A stretch of 64,000 nt of DNA from an uncultured Lachnospiraceae bacterium (GCA_910584845.1 CAJUDH010000006.1:112820-176819), one strand, 5' to 3'. Counted from the first letter of the stretch, positions 41,114-50,470 are shown. Numbers and translations: made by a program. The notes: a model not told the origin generated them from the letters alone.

Positions 41114-42451
41114 ATGTTTAAGACGCTCCAAAATGCATGGAAAGTGAAAGAGATCCGGAAAAAGATCCTTTACACCTTCATGATGTTGGTGGTGATTCGC
41201 TTCGGGTCGGAGTTGCCGATCCCCGGAGTGAACACCTCCTATTTTGCGGATTTTTTCGCGAAGCAGAGTGGAGACGCATTTAATTTTTTTGATGCTATGA
41301 CCGGCGGTTCCTTTACTTCCATGTCCGTATTGGCCTTAAGCATTACTCCCTATATTACATCCTCGATTATTATGCAGCTTTTGACCATTGCCATCCCGAA
41401 GCTGGAAGAGATGCAGCGGGAAGGCGAAGACGGCAGGAGGAAAATTGCGGAGTATACCCGTTATCTGACGGTAGCTTTGGCATTGATTGAATCCACTGCA
41501 ATGGCGGTAGGGTTTGGCGGCCAGGGGCTTTTGATCAATTACCATGACCAGAACTTCCTTGGAAAGGCAGCCATGGTTATTATGGCAGTGTCTACCATGA
41601 CGGCAGGAAGTGCGTTTTTGATGTGGATTGGCGAGAGGATCACGGAAAAAGGCATAGGAAACGGCATTTCCATCGTCTTGCTGTTTAATATTGTGTCCTC
41701 CCTGCCAGAGGATGTAAGCACGTTGTACAAAACCTTCATGGATGGTAAGATTATTGCCGTGCAGGCGGTGACGCTGTTGATCATGTTGGCGTTGGCGGTT
41801 GCCATGGTTGTATTTGTTGTGTTTTTGCAGGATGGTGAGCGGAGGATCCCCGTGCAGTATTCGAAAAAGATGGTAGGCAGAAGGATGGTGGGGGGGAAAT
41901 CCACCCATATTCCGCTGAAAGTCAATACTGCAGGCGTTATCCCGGTGATTTTTGCTTCGTCCATTATGTCCTTCCCTGTAGTGATCGCCCAGTTTTTTAA
42001 TCCGGATTACAGCACGGTTCCCGGGAAGATCCTGATGATGCTCAATTCCGCATCCTGGTTCCGCCCGGAGATGCCCTGGTATTCCGTGGGGCTTCTGATT
42101 TATATTGTGCTGATTGTACTGTTTGCTTATTTCTACACGTCCATCACTTTCAACCCATTGGAAGTGGCCAATGATATGAAGAAATCCGGCGGGTTTATCC
42201 CTGGCATCCGCCCGGGCAAACCTACTTCCGATTATCTAAATAAGATTCTAAGCTATATTATCTTTATTGGGGCCATGGGCCTGATTGTCATCAGCGTGAT
42301 CCCGATTATGATTTCCGGCCTGTTTGGCGTGAGCCGCCTGGGCTTTATGGGGACATCCATGATCATTATCGTCAGCGTTATCCTGGAGACGGTCAAGGCC
42401 ATCGAGTCGCAGGTGATTGTACGGAATTACAAAGGATTTTTAAACGATTAA
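41114..42451 (+). CDS. secY: Preprotein translocase subunit SecY
   Basis: 445 aa with ten hydrophobic segments, the pore subunit of the Sec translocon in the cytoplasmic membrane. The plug and first segments (VVIRFGSELPIPGVN), GITPYI-type turn (LSITPYITSSIIMQLL) and cytoplasmic loop FNPLEVANDMKKSGGFIPGI are conserved. It is almost fused to rplO, so translation is likely coupled. Confidence 0.98.
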   Translation: MFKTLQNAWKVKEIRKKILYTFMMLVVIRFGSELPIPGVNTSYFADFFAKQSGDAFNFFDAMTGGSFTSMSVLALSITPYITSSIIMQLLTIAIPKLEEMQREGEDGRRKIAEYTRYLTVALALIESTAMAVGFGGQGLLINYHDQNFLGKAAMVIMAVSTMTAGSAFLMWIGERITEKGIGNGISIVLLFNIVSSLPEDVSTLYKTFMDGKIIAVQAVTLLIMLALAVAMVVFVVFLQDGERRIPVQYSKKMVGRRMVGGKSTHIPLKVNTAGVIPVIFASSIMSFPVVIAQFFNPDYSTVPGKILMMLNSASWFRPEMPWYSVGLLIYIVLIVLFAYFYTSITFNPLEVANDMKKSGGFIPGIRPGKPTSDYLNKILSYIIFIGAMGLIVISVIPIMISGLFGVSRLGFMGTSMIIIVSVILETVKAIESQVIVRNYKGFLND

Positions 42452-42558
42452 GATAGGCGAGAGAGCTGCTGCACAAAAGGAGGGTGGCAGCTTTTTCTGC
42501 TACCGTCCGCCCGCAAGCCGGTCCGGGCATAAGGAAAGAGGAAAAGGAGGTAAGAGTA

Positions 42559-43203
42559 ATGAAGATTATTATGTTAGGGGCGCCAGGAGCTGGAAAAGGG
42601 ACCCAAGCCAAGAAAATCGCAGAGAAATATGGTATTCCCCATGTTTCCACAGGGGACATTTTCCGCGCGAATATCAAAGGCGGCACGGAGCTGGGAAAGA
42701 AGGCGAAGTCATATATGGACCAAGGCCAGCTGGTGCCGGACGATGTTACCATTGGGATGCTGCTGGACCGCATCAGCCAGGCAGACTGCGAAAACGGTTA
42801 TGTGCTTGACGGATTCCCCAGGACCATACCCCAGGCAAAAAGCCTCACGGACGCGTTGAACGCACGGGGGGAAAAGATGGATTACGCAGTGGATGTGGAT
42901 GTCCCGGACGAGGCCATTGTTACCAGGATGGGCGGCAGAAGGGCCTGTGTAAAGTGCGGCGCCACTTACCATGTGGCTTTCAACCCGCCAAAGGCAGAGG
43001 GGGTATGCGATGCCTGCGGCGATACGCTGGTGCTGAGGGATGACGATAAGCCGGAAACCGTCCAAAAACGTTTGACGGTTTACCATGACCAGACCCAGCC
43101 CTTGATTGATTATTATAGGAACGAAGGGATTTTGGTGGCCGTGGACGGGACCAAAGAGCTGAACCAGGTGTTTACGGACATTATAGCGGTTCTGGGGGCT
43201 TAA
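42559..43203 (+). CDS. adk: Adenylate kinase, zinc-LID type
   Basis: 214 aa from MKIIMLGAPGAGKGTQAKK, with AAAGGAGG upstream. P-loop at residues 7-15, DGFPRT near 84-89 and a long LID with Cys130, Cys133, Cys150 and Cys153, the structural zinc site of Gram-positive enzymes. It equilibrates ATP, ADP and AMP. map follows after 3 bp. Confidence 0.98.
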   Translation: MKIIMLGAPGAGKGTQAKKIAEKYGIPHVSTGDIFRANIKGGTELGKKAKSYMDQGQLVPDDVTIGMLLDRISQADCENGYVLDGFPRTIPQAKSLTDALNARGEKMDYAVDVDVPDEAIVTRMGGRRACVKCGATYHVAFNPPKAEGVCDACGDTLVLRDDDKPETVQKRLTVYHDQTQPLIDYYRNEGILVAVDGTKELNQVFTDIIAVLGA

Positions 43204-43206
43204 CCT

Positions 43207-43959
43207 ATGTCAGTGTCCATTAAATCGTCAAGGGAAATTGAATTAATGCGTGAGGCCGGAAGGATTCTGGCTATGGTACACGAGGAATTGGGCAGGGCAT
43301 TAAAGCCCGGCATGTCTACTTTGGATATTGACCGGCTGGGAGAGCGGCTGATCCGCAGCTATGGCTGCAGCGCTTCTTTTAAAAATTATAACGGCTATCC
43401 GGCTTCCATCTGCGTGTCCGTGAACGACGAGGTGGTGCATGGAATACCCAACAAGCACAGGATCCTGCAAGAAGGGGACATTGTCAGCCTGGATGCAGGC
43501 GTTATCTACAACGGTTACCATTCAGATGCCGCCCGCACCTATGCCATTGGGAAAATCAGCCCGGAGGCGGAACAGCTGATCCGGGTGACAAGGCAATGTT
43601 TTTATGAAGGGATCAAGTACGCAAAGGCGGGGAACCATCTCAACGACATTTCTTCTGCCATTCAAAAGTATGCGGAAAGTTTTGGGTACGGAGTGGTCCG
43701 TGACCTGGTGGGGCATGGGATCGGCGACCATCTCCATGAGGATCCGGAAGTGCCTAATTTTTCCCAGAACCGCAGAGGGATCCGCCTGCGGCCGGGGATG
43801 ACCTTGGCCATTGAACCGATGATCAACATGGGGCGGGCGGACGTGGTTTGGATGGATGACGACTGGACAGTGGTGACGGATGACGGCTCCCTGTCCGCCC
43901 ATTATGAAAACACGATTCTGATAACGCAAGGGGAACCGGAGATTTTGTCGTTGTTATGA
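43207..43959 (+). CDS. map: Type I methionine aminopeptidase
   Basis: 250 aa. It removes the initiator methionine from new proteins. Metal ligands of the pita-bread fold can be located: Asp in VSLDAGVIYNGYHSDAART (two), His in GHGIGDHLHEDP, Glu in TLAIEPMI and Glu in AHYENTILIT. The stop overlaps the next ATG (ATGA). Confidence 0.97.
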   Translation: MSVSIKSSREIELMREAGRILAMVHEELGRALKPGMSTLDIDRLGERLIRSYGCSASFKNYNGYPASICVSVNDEVVHGIPNKHRILQEGDIVSLDAGVIYNGYHSDAARTYAIGKISPEAEQLIRVTRQCFYEGIKYAKAGNHLNDISSAIQKYAESFGYGVVRDLVGHGIGDHLHEDPEVPNFSQNRRGIRLRPGMTLAIEPMINMGRADVVWMDDDWTVVTDDGSLSAHYENTILITQGEPEILSLL

Positions 43960-44228
43960 GGACGGTGAACAGTATGGATTATCAGCCTGGTTGTCCGGCC
44001 AAATCCTTGGCCGGGCATGATAAAGGGCAGTATTATGTCATTTTGTCCCTGGACGGGGAGACGGTTGCCCTGGTAGACGGGGAGCGCCGGACACAGGGCA
44101 ACCCCAAGCGGAAGAACAGGAAACATGTCCAGGTGGACGGGCGCCGGCTGTTCCCGGATTTCCCTGTGCCGGACGGGCAGATACGCGCCCGGTTGAAAGA
44201 TTATGTGAAGCGCCGCAGCATGGAGTGA
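43956..44228 (+). CDS. KOW-domain RNA-binding protein (L14e-like)
   Basis: 90 aa. GCPAKSLAGHDKGQYYVILS forms a KOW-type motif near the N-terminus, followed by ALVDGERRTQGNPKRKNRKH, which is rich in basic residues. Similar small proteins occur between map and infA in many Firmicutes and are annotated as L14E/L6E/L27E-like. Its role on the ribosome or another RNA is not established. Coupled to map by an ATGA overlap. Confidence 0.85.
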   Translation: MRTVNSMDYQPGCPAKSLAGHDKGQYYVILSLDGETVALVDGERRTQGNPKRKNRKHVQVDGRRLFPDFPVPDGQIRARLKDYVKRRSME

Positions 44229-44292
44229 GAGCCGGGTATTCAGGCAAACGGCCCTAAAAAGGGGATCGTTATGATTCAGGAGGTATGAGTAC

Positions 44293-44511
44293 ATGTCGAA
44301 AGCAGACGTGATAGAAATTGAAGGGACGGTAGTGGAGAAGCTGCCGAATGCCATGTTTCAAGTGGAATTGGAGAATGGACATCAAGTGCTGGCCCATATT
44401 AGTGGGAAGCTGAGGATGAATTACATCCGGATCCTTCCTGGTGACCGAGTCACCATTGAATTGTCACCTTATGATTTGACAAAGGGCAGGATTATTTGGC
44501 GGGATAAATAA
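44293..44511 (+). CDS. infA: Translation initiation factor IF-1
   Basis: 72 aa, standard. MSKADVIEIEGTVVEKLPNA, the S1/OB core with HISGKLRMNYIRILPGDRV and DLTKGRIIWR are complete. It binds the 30S A site during initiation. AGGAGG precedes the ATG. A 325-bp gap with an internal promoter follows. Confidence 0.98.
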   Translation: MSKADVIEIEGTVVEKLPNAMFQVELENGHQVLAHISGKLRMNYIRILPGDRVTIELSPYDLTKGRIIWRDK

Positions 44512-44688
44512 AAGAAGGTTTGGTTTACGGGCTGTACCGGGGGAGGGGAGGGCCTCCTCCGGGGCGGCTTTGAAGCCGGCGCGGCACTACGGCGCCTTCC
44601 CTTTGGCCCAATCCCCGGATCCCGCTTTGGCTGGGATGGTTTCACATACCAGAATGGCAAGATTTTCAGGGAAAAAAGGGGAAAAAGC

Positions 44689-44717
44689 TTGCAATAAAGA
44701 AAATGTGGTGATATAAT
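44689..44717 (+). promoter_or_regulatory. Internal promoter for rpmJ through rplQ
   Basis: TTGCAA (44689-44694) and TATAAT (44712-44717) are 17 bases apart, in the 325-bp gap between infA and rpmJ. GC-rich stems such as GGCTT/AAGCC (44569-44580) lie upstream and could terminate or slow incoming transcription. The alpha-type genes can thus be transcribed independently. Confidence 0.75.
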
Positions 44718-44836
44718 GTTATGGCGACTTTGTTGATATGGCGGGCGAAGTTTGCCCAAAACCGGTCCTGCTTCTAGTGGGGCGCATACCAGATGCCCAT
44801 AAAGGCTGGGCAGTGTCGAGGAAAGGAGAGTTTGCT

Positions 44837-44950
44837 GTGAAGGTAAGATCGTCAGTGAAACCGATTTGCGAAAAATGCAAAGTCATCAAGCGTAAGGGGA
44901 GCATCAGGATCATCTGTGAAAACCCTAAGCACAAACAGAGACAAGGTTAA
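44837..44950 (+). CDS. rpmJ: Large-subunit ribosomal protein L36, zinc type
   Basis: 37 aa from a GTG at 44837 with AAAGGAGAG upstream, giving MKVRSSVKPICEKC as expected. Cys11, Cys14, Cys27 and His32 are the zinc ligands. The start is decided by the ribosome site and the family length. Confidence 0.98.
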   Translation: MKVRSSVKPICEKCKVIKRKGSIRIICENPKHKQRQG

Positions 44951-44982
44951 TTTTCAGGAAAAACAGGAGGTGTAGGGCAGAG

Positions 44983-45351
44983 ATGGCTCGTATTGCAGGA
45001 GTGGATTTACCAAGGGACAAGCGCATTGAGATTGGCCTGACCTATATTTACGGGATCGGAAGAACCAGTTCAAACCGTATTTTGGCAGAGGCCGGCGTAA
45101 ATCCGGATACCAGGGTCAAAGATTTGACCGATGATGAGGTAAGGAAAATTGCATCCGTGATTGCGGAAACCCAGGTGGTAGAGGGTGACCTGCGCAGGGA
45201 AGTGGCAATGAACATCAAGCGGCTGCAGGAAATCGGCTGCTATCGCGGAATCCGCCACAGGAGAAGCCTGCCGGTCCGCGGACAGAAAACAAAGACCAAT
45301 GCAAGAACCCGCAAGGGACCGCGCAAAACCGTGGCAAACAAGAAAAAATAA
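44983..45351 (+). CDS. rpsM: Small-subunit ribosomal protein S13
   Basis: 122 aa. ARIAGVDLPRDKRIEIGLTY and the C-terminal tail with GQKTKTNARTRKGPRK, which reaches the P-site tRNA, are diagnostic. CAGGAGG precedes the ATG. Confidence 0.98.
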   Translation: MARIAGVDLPRDKRIEIGLTYIYGIGRTSSNRILAEAGVNPDTRVKDLTDDEVRKIASVIAETQVVEGDLRREVAMNIKRLQEIGCYRGIRHRRSLPVRGQKTKTNARTRKGPRKTVANKKK

Positions 45352-45506
45352 GCGTGGGTGAGAATGTAGTATTTCTCCCGGTGACGCAGTCGAATCAAGT
45401 TGTATGTTTTAAAAACAGGAACAAGATTCCGGTCATTACATTTCCAGGTGGTTTGCGCCGGGAAATCATAGTGAATCAAGACGAAAGGAAAGTAGGTTAG
45501 TTTAAA

Positions 45507-45908
45507 ATGGCTAAAAAAATGTCCTCTGCAAAAAAGGTGACAAAAAAGCGCGTAAAGAAAAACGTTGAACGCGGACAGGCACATATCCAGTCATCCTTCA
45601 ATAATACCATAGTGACGTTGACGGATACCCAAGGGAATGCCTTGTCTTGGGCAAGTGCCGGTGGTCTGGGATTTAGAGGTTCAAGGAAATCTACTCCGTA
45701 TGCAGCCCAGATGGCTGCAGAGACTGCTGCCAAGGCAGCTATCGTACATGGCTTGAAGTCTGTCGACGTTATGGTAAAAGGTCCCGGTTCGGGCCGCGAA
45801 GCAGCAATCCGTGCGCTTTCTGCATGTGGTATTGAAGTAACCAGTATTAAGGACGTAACCCCGGTTCCCCATAACGGTTGCCGTCCGCCAAAACGTAGAA
45901 GAGTCTGA
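45507..45908 (+). CDS. rpsK: Small-subunit ribosomal protein S11
   Basis: 133 aa. GQAHIQSSFNNTIVTLTDTQ, KGPGSGREAAIRAL and DVTPVPHNGCRPPKRRRV are diagnostic. It lies in the platform near the mRNA exit. The 155-bp gap before it contains a GAGAA/TTTCTC stem. Confidence 0.98.
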   Translation: MAKKMSSAKKVTKKRVKKNVERGQAHIQSSFNNTIVTLTDTQGNALSWASAGGLGFRGSRKSTPYAAQMAAETAAKAAIVHGLKSVDVMVKGPGSGREAAIRALSACGIEVTSIKDVTPVPHNGCRPPKRRRV

Positions 45909-45923
45909 TAGGAGGTACGAAAA

Positions 45924-46517
45924 GTGGCAGTAGATAGAGTTCCTGTTCTTAAAAGATGCAGATCCCTTGGTTTGGATCCGATCTATTTGGGAATTGACAA
46001 AAAATCAACCAGAGAGTTAAAACGGGCAAATAGGAAAATCAGCGAGTATGGAATGCAGCTGCGGGAGAAGCAGAAAGCAAAATTCATTTATGGAGTGCTG
46101 GAAAAGCCTTTCCGCAATTATTACGCAAAGGCGGAAAAGATGGAAGGCCAGGCCGGCGAGAACTTGATGATCTTGCTGGAGAGGCGGCTGGACAACGTAG
46201 TGTTCCGTATGGGGTTTGGGCGTACCAGGAGGGAGACCCGCCAGATCGTAGGCCACAGGCATATCCTGGTAAACGGCAAATGCGTGAATATCCCGTCTTA
46301 CCTGGTTAAGGCCGGGGACGTGGTCGAGGTGATGGAGAAAGCCAAATCTTCCCAGAGGTATAAAGACGTTCTGGAAGTGACCAGCGGCCGTATGGTTCCG
46401 GCCTGGCTGGACGTAGACCAGGAAAATCTGCGGGGCACGGTAAAGGAACTGCCCACTAGGGAAGAAATTGATGTTCCGGTAAATGAGATGCTGATCGTTG
46501 AGTTGTACTCTAAGTAA
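45924..46517 (+). CDS. rpsD: Small-subunit ribosomal protein S4, zinc-free type
   Basis: 197 aa, lacking the N-terminal zinc cysteines. The S4 domain has LERRLDNVVFRMGFGRTRRE and GHRHILVNGKCVNIPSYLVK. It starts 16S folding and represses alpha operons in several bacteria. ATAGGAGG precedes a GTG start. Confidence 0.97.
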   Translation: MAVDRVPVLKRCRSLGLDPIYLGIDKKSTRELKRANRKISEYGMQLREKQKAKFIYGVLEKPFRNYYAKAEKMEGQAGENLMILLERRLDNVVFRMGFGRTRRETRQIVGHRHILVNGKCVNIPSYLVKAGDVVEVMEKAKSSQRYKDVLEVTSGRMVPAWLDVDQENLRGTVKELPTREEIDVPVNEMLIVELYSK

Positions 46518-46581
46518 GCGTAATTGATGCATAGAATGAGTTTTCCCTCGATTAATGAACCCAGAAGGAGGGGCTAGAATC

Positions 46582-47541
46582 GTGTTCGATTTTGAGAAAC
46601 CAAACATTGAGATTGTTGAAATTTCGGATGATAAGAAATATGGCAAGTTTGTCGTGGAACCGCTTGAGAGGGGCTATGGCACCACGCTGGGGAATTCCCT
46701 GAGAAGAATTATGCTTTCTTCCCTTCCGGGTGCGGCGGTCAGCCAGGTGAAAATCGAAGGCGTTTTGCATGAGTTCAGTTCCGTCCCCGGCGTCAAAGAG
46801 GACGTAACAGAAATCATCATGAACATCAAGAACTTATCTATTAAGAATAACAGCGACAGCAATGACGTGAAGACCGCTTACATTGAGTTTGAAGGCGAGG
46901 GAGTGATCACCGCCGCGGACATCCAGGCAGACCCGGATATTGAAATTATGAATCCGGATCAGGTGATTGCCACCCTTAGCGGGGGCACTGACAGCAAGTT
47001 TTACATGGAGCTGACGATTACCAAAGGCCGGGGATATGTAAGTGCGGACAAGAATAAAAATGAAGACCTGCCTATTGGCGTGATTGCGGTAGATTCCATC
47101 TATACGCCGGTAGAGCGGGTGAACATGACCATTGAGAATAGCCGTGTGGGGCAGATTATCGACTATGATAAGCTGACTTTGGACGTGTTTACCAACGGCA
47201 CCCTAGCCCCGGACGAGGCGGTAAGCTTGGCGGCGAAGGTGTTAAGTGAGCATTTGAACTTATTCATTGACCTTTCGGAGAATGCCCGGACGGCAGAGAT
47301 CATGGTGGAAAAGGAAGACAATGAAAAAGAGAAAGTCCTGGAGATGAATATTGATGAGCTGGAACTTTCCGTCCGTTCCTACAATTGCCTGAAACGGGCC
47401 GGCATTAACACGGTGGAGGAGCTGTGCAACCGCACTCCGGAAGACATGATGAAAGTCCGCAACTTGGGCAGGAAATCCCTGGAAGAAGTGCTCGCTAAGC
47501 TGAAAGAATTGGGGCTGCAGTTAAACCCAAGCGAGGAATGA
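46582..47541 (+). CDS. rpoA: RNA polymerase alpha subunit
   Basis: 319 aa from a GTG at 46582 that has AGAAGGAGGGG 8 bases upstream; the longer frame to 46555 would put that site inside the gene. N-terminal dimerisation domain (LERGYGTTLGNSLRRIMLSS) and C-terminal DNA-binding domain (LELSVRSYNCLKRAGINTVE and KVRNLGRKSLEEVLAKL) are complete. Confidence 0.98.
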   Translation: MFDFEKPNIEIVEISDDKKYGKFVVEPLERGYGTTLGNSLRRIMLSSLPGAAVSQVKIEGVLHEFSSVPGVKEDVTEIIMNIKNLSIKNNSDSNDVKTAYIEFEGEGVITAADIQADPDIEIMNPDQVIATLSGGTDSKFYMELTITKGRGYVSADKNKNEDLPIGVIAVDSIYTPVERVNMTIENSRVGQIIDYDKLTLDVFTNGTLAPDEAVSLAAKVLSEHLNLFIDLSENARTAEIMVEKEDNEKEKVLEMNIDELELSVRSYNCLKRAGINTVEELCNRTPEDMMKVRNLGRKSLEEVLAKLKELGLQLNPSEE

Positions 47542-47796
47542 CTCCTTTGAAGGCGTTAAAAGCCTGACAGCAATATGAATTGTTGTGTTACAGTTATTTC
47601 GATGCCAGGCATATAAGGCCGATGTGCGATGCCGGGTATTGGGCATGCCGCCTGTTAAGCCTATATGGCGGGTAGCCGCTTCCCGGCGGTTTACCCAGGG
47701 ACAGGCAGACCGGCGGTTGCCGGAAAAAATGGACGATGTGGTTTGGTAAGGCCGATTGGCGCAGGCCGCACTCCGGATAATATGGAGGAAAATAAA

Positions 47797-48333
47797 ATGG
47801 CAGGTTATAGAAAACTGGGGAGGACTTCTGACCAGAGGAAGGCCATGCTCCGCAGCCAGGTTACCGCTTTGCTGTATCATGGAAAGATTCGGACTACGGA
47901 AACCAGGGCGAAGGAAACCCGTAAAATTGCAGAAGGCCTGATTGCTATGGCAATCCGGGAAAAAGATAATTATGATATGGTTACCGTTACTGCAAAGGTT
48001 CCCCGCAAGGACAAAGATGGCAAGAGGGTCAAAGAGGAAAAGAACGGCAGGCGGGTAACCGTTTATGACGAGGTTCAAAAGGAAATCAAGAAGGATCGGC
48101 CGTCCAGGCTCCACGCAAGGCGCCAGATGCTGAAGGTCCTGTATGGGGTGACGGAAATCCCCGCTACCCCAGCCGGCAAAAAGAAGAATACCAAAGAGGT
48201 TGACCTTCCTGCAAAATTATTTGACGAGATTGCCCCCAAATATGTTTCCCGTAACGGCGGATATACCCGCATTGTTAAGATTGGACAGCGCAAAGGTGAC
48301 GCTGCCATGGAAGTATTGCTGGAGCTGGTATAG
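47797..48333 (+). CDS. rplQ: Large-subunit ribosomal protein L17 with internal insertion
   Basis: 178 aa from MAGYRKLGRTSDQRKAML, with GGAGG upstream. L17 is normally near 115-130 aa. Here about 45 residues rich in Lys and Arg (around 65-110, including KDGKRVKEEKNGRR) are inserted in the middle, a feature I associate with Lachnospiraceae. The C-terminal YTRIVKIGQRKGDAAMEVLLEL is intact. Last gene of the ribosomal cluster. Confidence 0.96.
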   Translation: MAGYRKLGRTSDQRKAMLRSQVTALLYHGKIRTTETRAKETRKIAEGLIAMAIREKDNYDMVTVTAKVPRKDKDGKRVKEEKNGRRVTVYDEVQKEIKKDRPSRLHARRQMLKVLYGVTEIPATPAGKKKNTKEVDLPAKLFDEIAPKYVSRNGGYTRIVKIGQRKGDAAMEVLLELV

Positions 48334-48341
48334 GCCAATTT

Positions 48342-48371
48342 AAAGCGGCTGCTTTAGGCAGCCGCTTTTTT
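48342..48371 (+). terminator. Intrinsic terminator of the ribosomal cluster
   Basis: AAAGCGGCTGC (48342-48352) pairs with GCAGCCGCTTT (48358-48368), with a T-run to 48371, directly behind rplQ. The reverse strand also carries A/T tails and may stop the converging AraC gene. Confidence 0.93.
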
Positions 48372-48378
48372 GCCCTTT

Positions 48379-49260
48379 TTATAGAACCTTGTTTTTCATA
48401 AAGTCACTGGGTTTTTCACCAAATTCCCGTTTAAATGCTTTGAGGAAATTCGAGTAGTCATTAAACCCACATTCCGAAAAGGCCTCTGTCACAGACTTCC
48501 CCCCGATCAGCATATTGCGGGCAATGGTCAACCTTTTTTTCATGATAAATTGGTACAGGGAGAGGCCGGTAAATTTTTTAAACTGGTGGCTTAAATAGTA
48601 TTTGCTCAGGAAAAACTGTTCTGCCAAATGGTCAAGGCTTAAGTCTTCCTTTAGATGGTGGTTGATGTATGCGACAATTTGATTGACTTGTTCGCTTTCA
48701 GTCACCCCTTGTTGGGCAGAGTCTGATATTTCGTAGTAGGCCCGGCTAAGCAGCACTAAAATTTCCATAATAGACGAGTAGGCCATGACCCGGCTGCCCA
48801 GTTTGTTGCTGCCCCGTTCCAGTTCAATGGCCTGGCAGGCCGATTGGATTTTGGGCATTTGGGATTCATTGGGGCGGAAAAGGCGGTAATTGCGGTTGGA
48901 GGCGTCTTGGAAACAGGCGGTTAAATCCTCGCCGATATCCCGCAGGCCATTGAAAAAGGCGTGGTCCAGCCATATGACGATCCGCTCATAGGGCTGTTGG
49001 GAAGGGAGGATCTCCGGGCGGTGGATATCGCGGTTGTTGGTAAGCAAAATGTCGCCTGGCCGCAACTGGTAATTGCGGCCTTCAATTATGTAATTCACAT
49101 TGCCGGAAATGAAGATATAGATTTCATAGAACGCATGTTGATGGAAGTCTACGTTGATGGGTTTGTCATTGTAGTAATGGTGGTATTCATAAAAACGTTC
49201 GGCCATGATCTGCCGGTGAGTAAATTCTTCTATATACATCTTTAATAAAAATCCCCTCAT
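48379..49260 (-). CDS. AraC-family transcription regulator
   Basis: 293 aa (286 if it starts at the in-frame ATG at 49239; neither start has an ideal ribosome site). The N-terminal cupin (about 35-110) has FHQHAFYEIYIFISG and LRPGDILLTN, typical for sugar sensing. The C-terminal double helix-turn-helix (about 195-290) has DHLAEQFFLSKYYLSHQFKKF and FSECGFNDYSNFLKAFKREF. It is divergent from the TRAP-uxuA genes and most likely controls them in response to a hexuronate. Confidence 0.92.
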   Translation of the reverse strand: MRGFLLKMYIEEFTHRQIMAERFYEYHHYYNDKPINVDFHQHAFYEIYIFISGNVNYIIEGRNYQLRPGDILLTNNRDIHRPEILPSQQPYERIVIWLDHAFFNGLRDIGEDLTACFQDASNRNYRLFRPNESQMPKIQSACQAIELERGSNKLGSRVMAYSSIMEILVLLSRAYYEISDSAQQGVTESEQVNQIVAYINHHLKEDLSLDHLAEQFFLSKYYLSHQFKKFTGLSLYQFIMKKRLTIARNMLIGGKSVTEAFSECGFNDYSNFLKAFKREFGEKPSDFMKNKVL

Positions 49261-49287
49261 TTTTTGTTTATATTTTAATTATACAGC

Positions 49288-49376
49288 AATATTTACCACA
49301 TTTCAAGACAGATATACCTGGCAAAAATGCTGAAATAGTGTTATAATACATCTACAGAATCATGTAATATTTACAA
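49288..49376 (+). promoter_or_regulatory. TRAP-uxuA promoter with repeated and palindromic sites
   Basis: TATAAT (49342-49347) has only a weak -35 (TGGCAA, 49319-49324) at 17 bases, as expected for activator-dependent promoters. AATATTTAC occurs twice, at 49288-49296 upstream and at 49366-49374 downstream of the start. The second copy overlaps the palindrome TGTAA-TAT-TTACA (49363-49375). These are candidate AraC-regulator sites. Confidence 0.5.
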
Positions 49377-49414
49377 TTAAATTTGCCATGAATGAAGAAA
49401 GGAGCGATGAACGT

Positions 49415-50470
49415 ATGAGAGGGATTTACAGGGCGTTGTCTCTTTCCCTGGGAACAATACTCGTAGCATCAGCCCTCGCCGGCTGTGGGGGCAGTGGTGG
49501 CGCCGGTGGCAAGAGGATTGTCCGGATTGGCCATAACCAGGCCACAGACCATCCGACTCATGTAGCGTTGCTGGAATTTGAGGGCTACGTGGAGGGCAGA
49601 CTGGGGGACCGGTATGAAGTGGAAGTTTATCCCAGTGAACTTCTCGGATCCCAGACAGACATGGTGCAGTTGACCCAGACAGGGGCGATTGACTTTTGTG
49701 TGGCCAGCAATTCTATTTTAGAGACGTTTTCAGACAATTACACGTTGTTTAATATGCCTTACCTGTTCGGGTCTGCCGAAGCCTACCATGCTTCCATGGA
49801 TGACCAGGATATTACCGGGCCCATCTTTGATTCGACGAAAAAGGCAGGTTTTGAGGCCGTGACCTGGATTGATGCAGGAACCAGGAATTTTTATACCGTT
49901 TCCACGCCGATAGAGTCCCCGGCAGACCTGAAAGGGCTGAAAATCCGGGTGCAGCAGTCTCCAACCAATGTGGAAATGATGCGGCTGCTGGGCGGTTCTG
50001 CGACCCCTATGGGGTTTGGCGAAGTATACACGGCTTTGCAATCCAAAATCATAGACGGGGCGGAAAACAATGAGATGGCGTTGACTTCCAACGGGCATGG
50101 GGACGTGTGCAAGTTTTACTCTTATGACATGCATCAGATGATACCGGATATATTGATCGGGAACTGCGCGTTTTTAGACGGCCTTCCACCAGAAGAAAGG
50201 GCTGTTTTTGAGGAAGGGTTCCAGGTGGTAAATGAAGTGGAGCGCAGGGAATGGACAAAGGCAGTGGAAGCGGCAAAGGAAAGGGCAGCCAATGACCAGG
50301 GCGTCCAGTTCCTATACCCGGACACGGCGCCGTTTCAGGAGATTTGCCTTCCCATGCACCAGTCAATTTTGGGGCAATACCCGGATTTGAAGCCGTTTTA
50401 TGACGCGATTCAGGCACACAACAAGGCTTATGCACCGGAGGGGACGGAAGGGGGGCAGGGCAATGAATAA
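49415..50470 (+). CDS. dctP: TRAP transporter solute-binding lipoprotein, DctP family
   Basis: 351 aa from MRGIYRALSL, with AAAGGAGC upstream. The lipobox ends at Cys24 (ASALAGC). The mature domain has NQATDHPTHVALLEFEGYVE and the conserved helix-strand with LKGLKIRVQQSPTNVEMMRLLGG and MGFGEVYTALQ, where the Arg binds the substrate carboxylate. Next to uxuA, the likely ligand is a hexuronate such as glucuronate. It overlaps dctQ by 8 bp. Confidence 0.94.
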   Translation: MRGIYRALSLSLGTILVASALAGCGGSGGAGGKRIVRIGHNQATDHPTHVALLEFEGYVEGRLGDRYEVEVYPSELLGSQTDMVQLTQTGAIDFCVASNSILETFSDNYTLFNMPYLFGSAEAYHASMDDQDITGPIFDSTKKAGFEAVTWIDAGTRNFYTVSTPIESPADLKGLKIRVQQSPTNVEMMRLLGGSATPMGFGEVYTALQSKIIDGAENNEMALTSNGHGDVCKFYSYDMHQMIPDILIGNCAFLDGLPPEERAVFEEGFQVVNEVERREWTKAVEAAKERAANDQGVQFLYPDTAPFQEICLPMHQSILGQYPDLKPFYDAIQAHNKAYAPEGTEGGQGNE

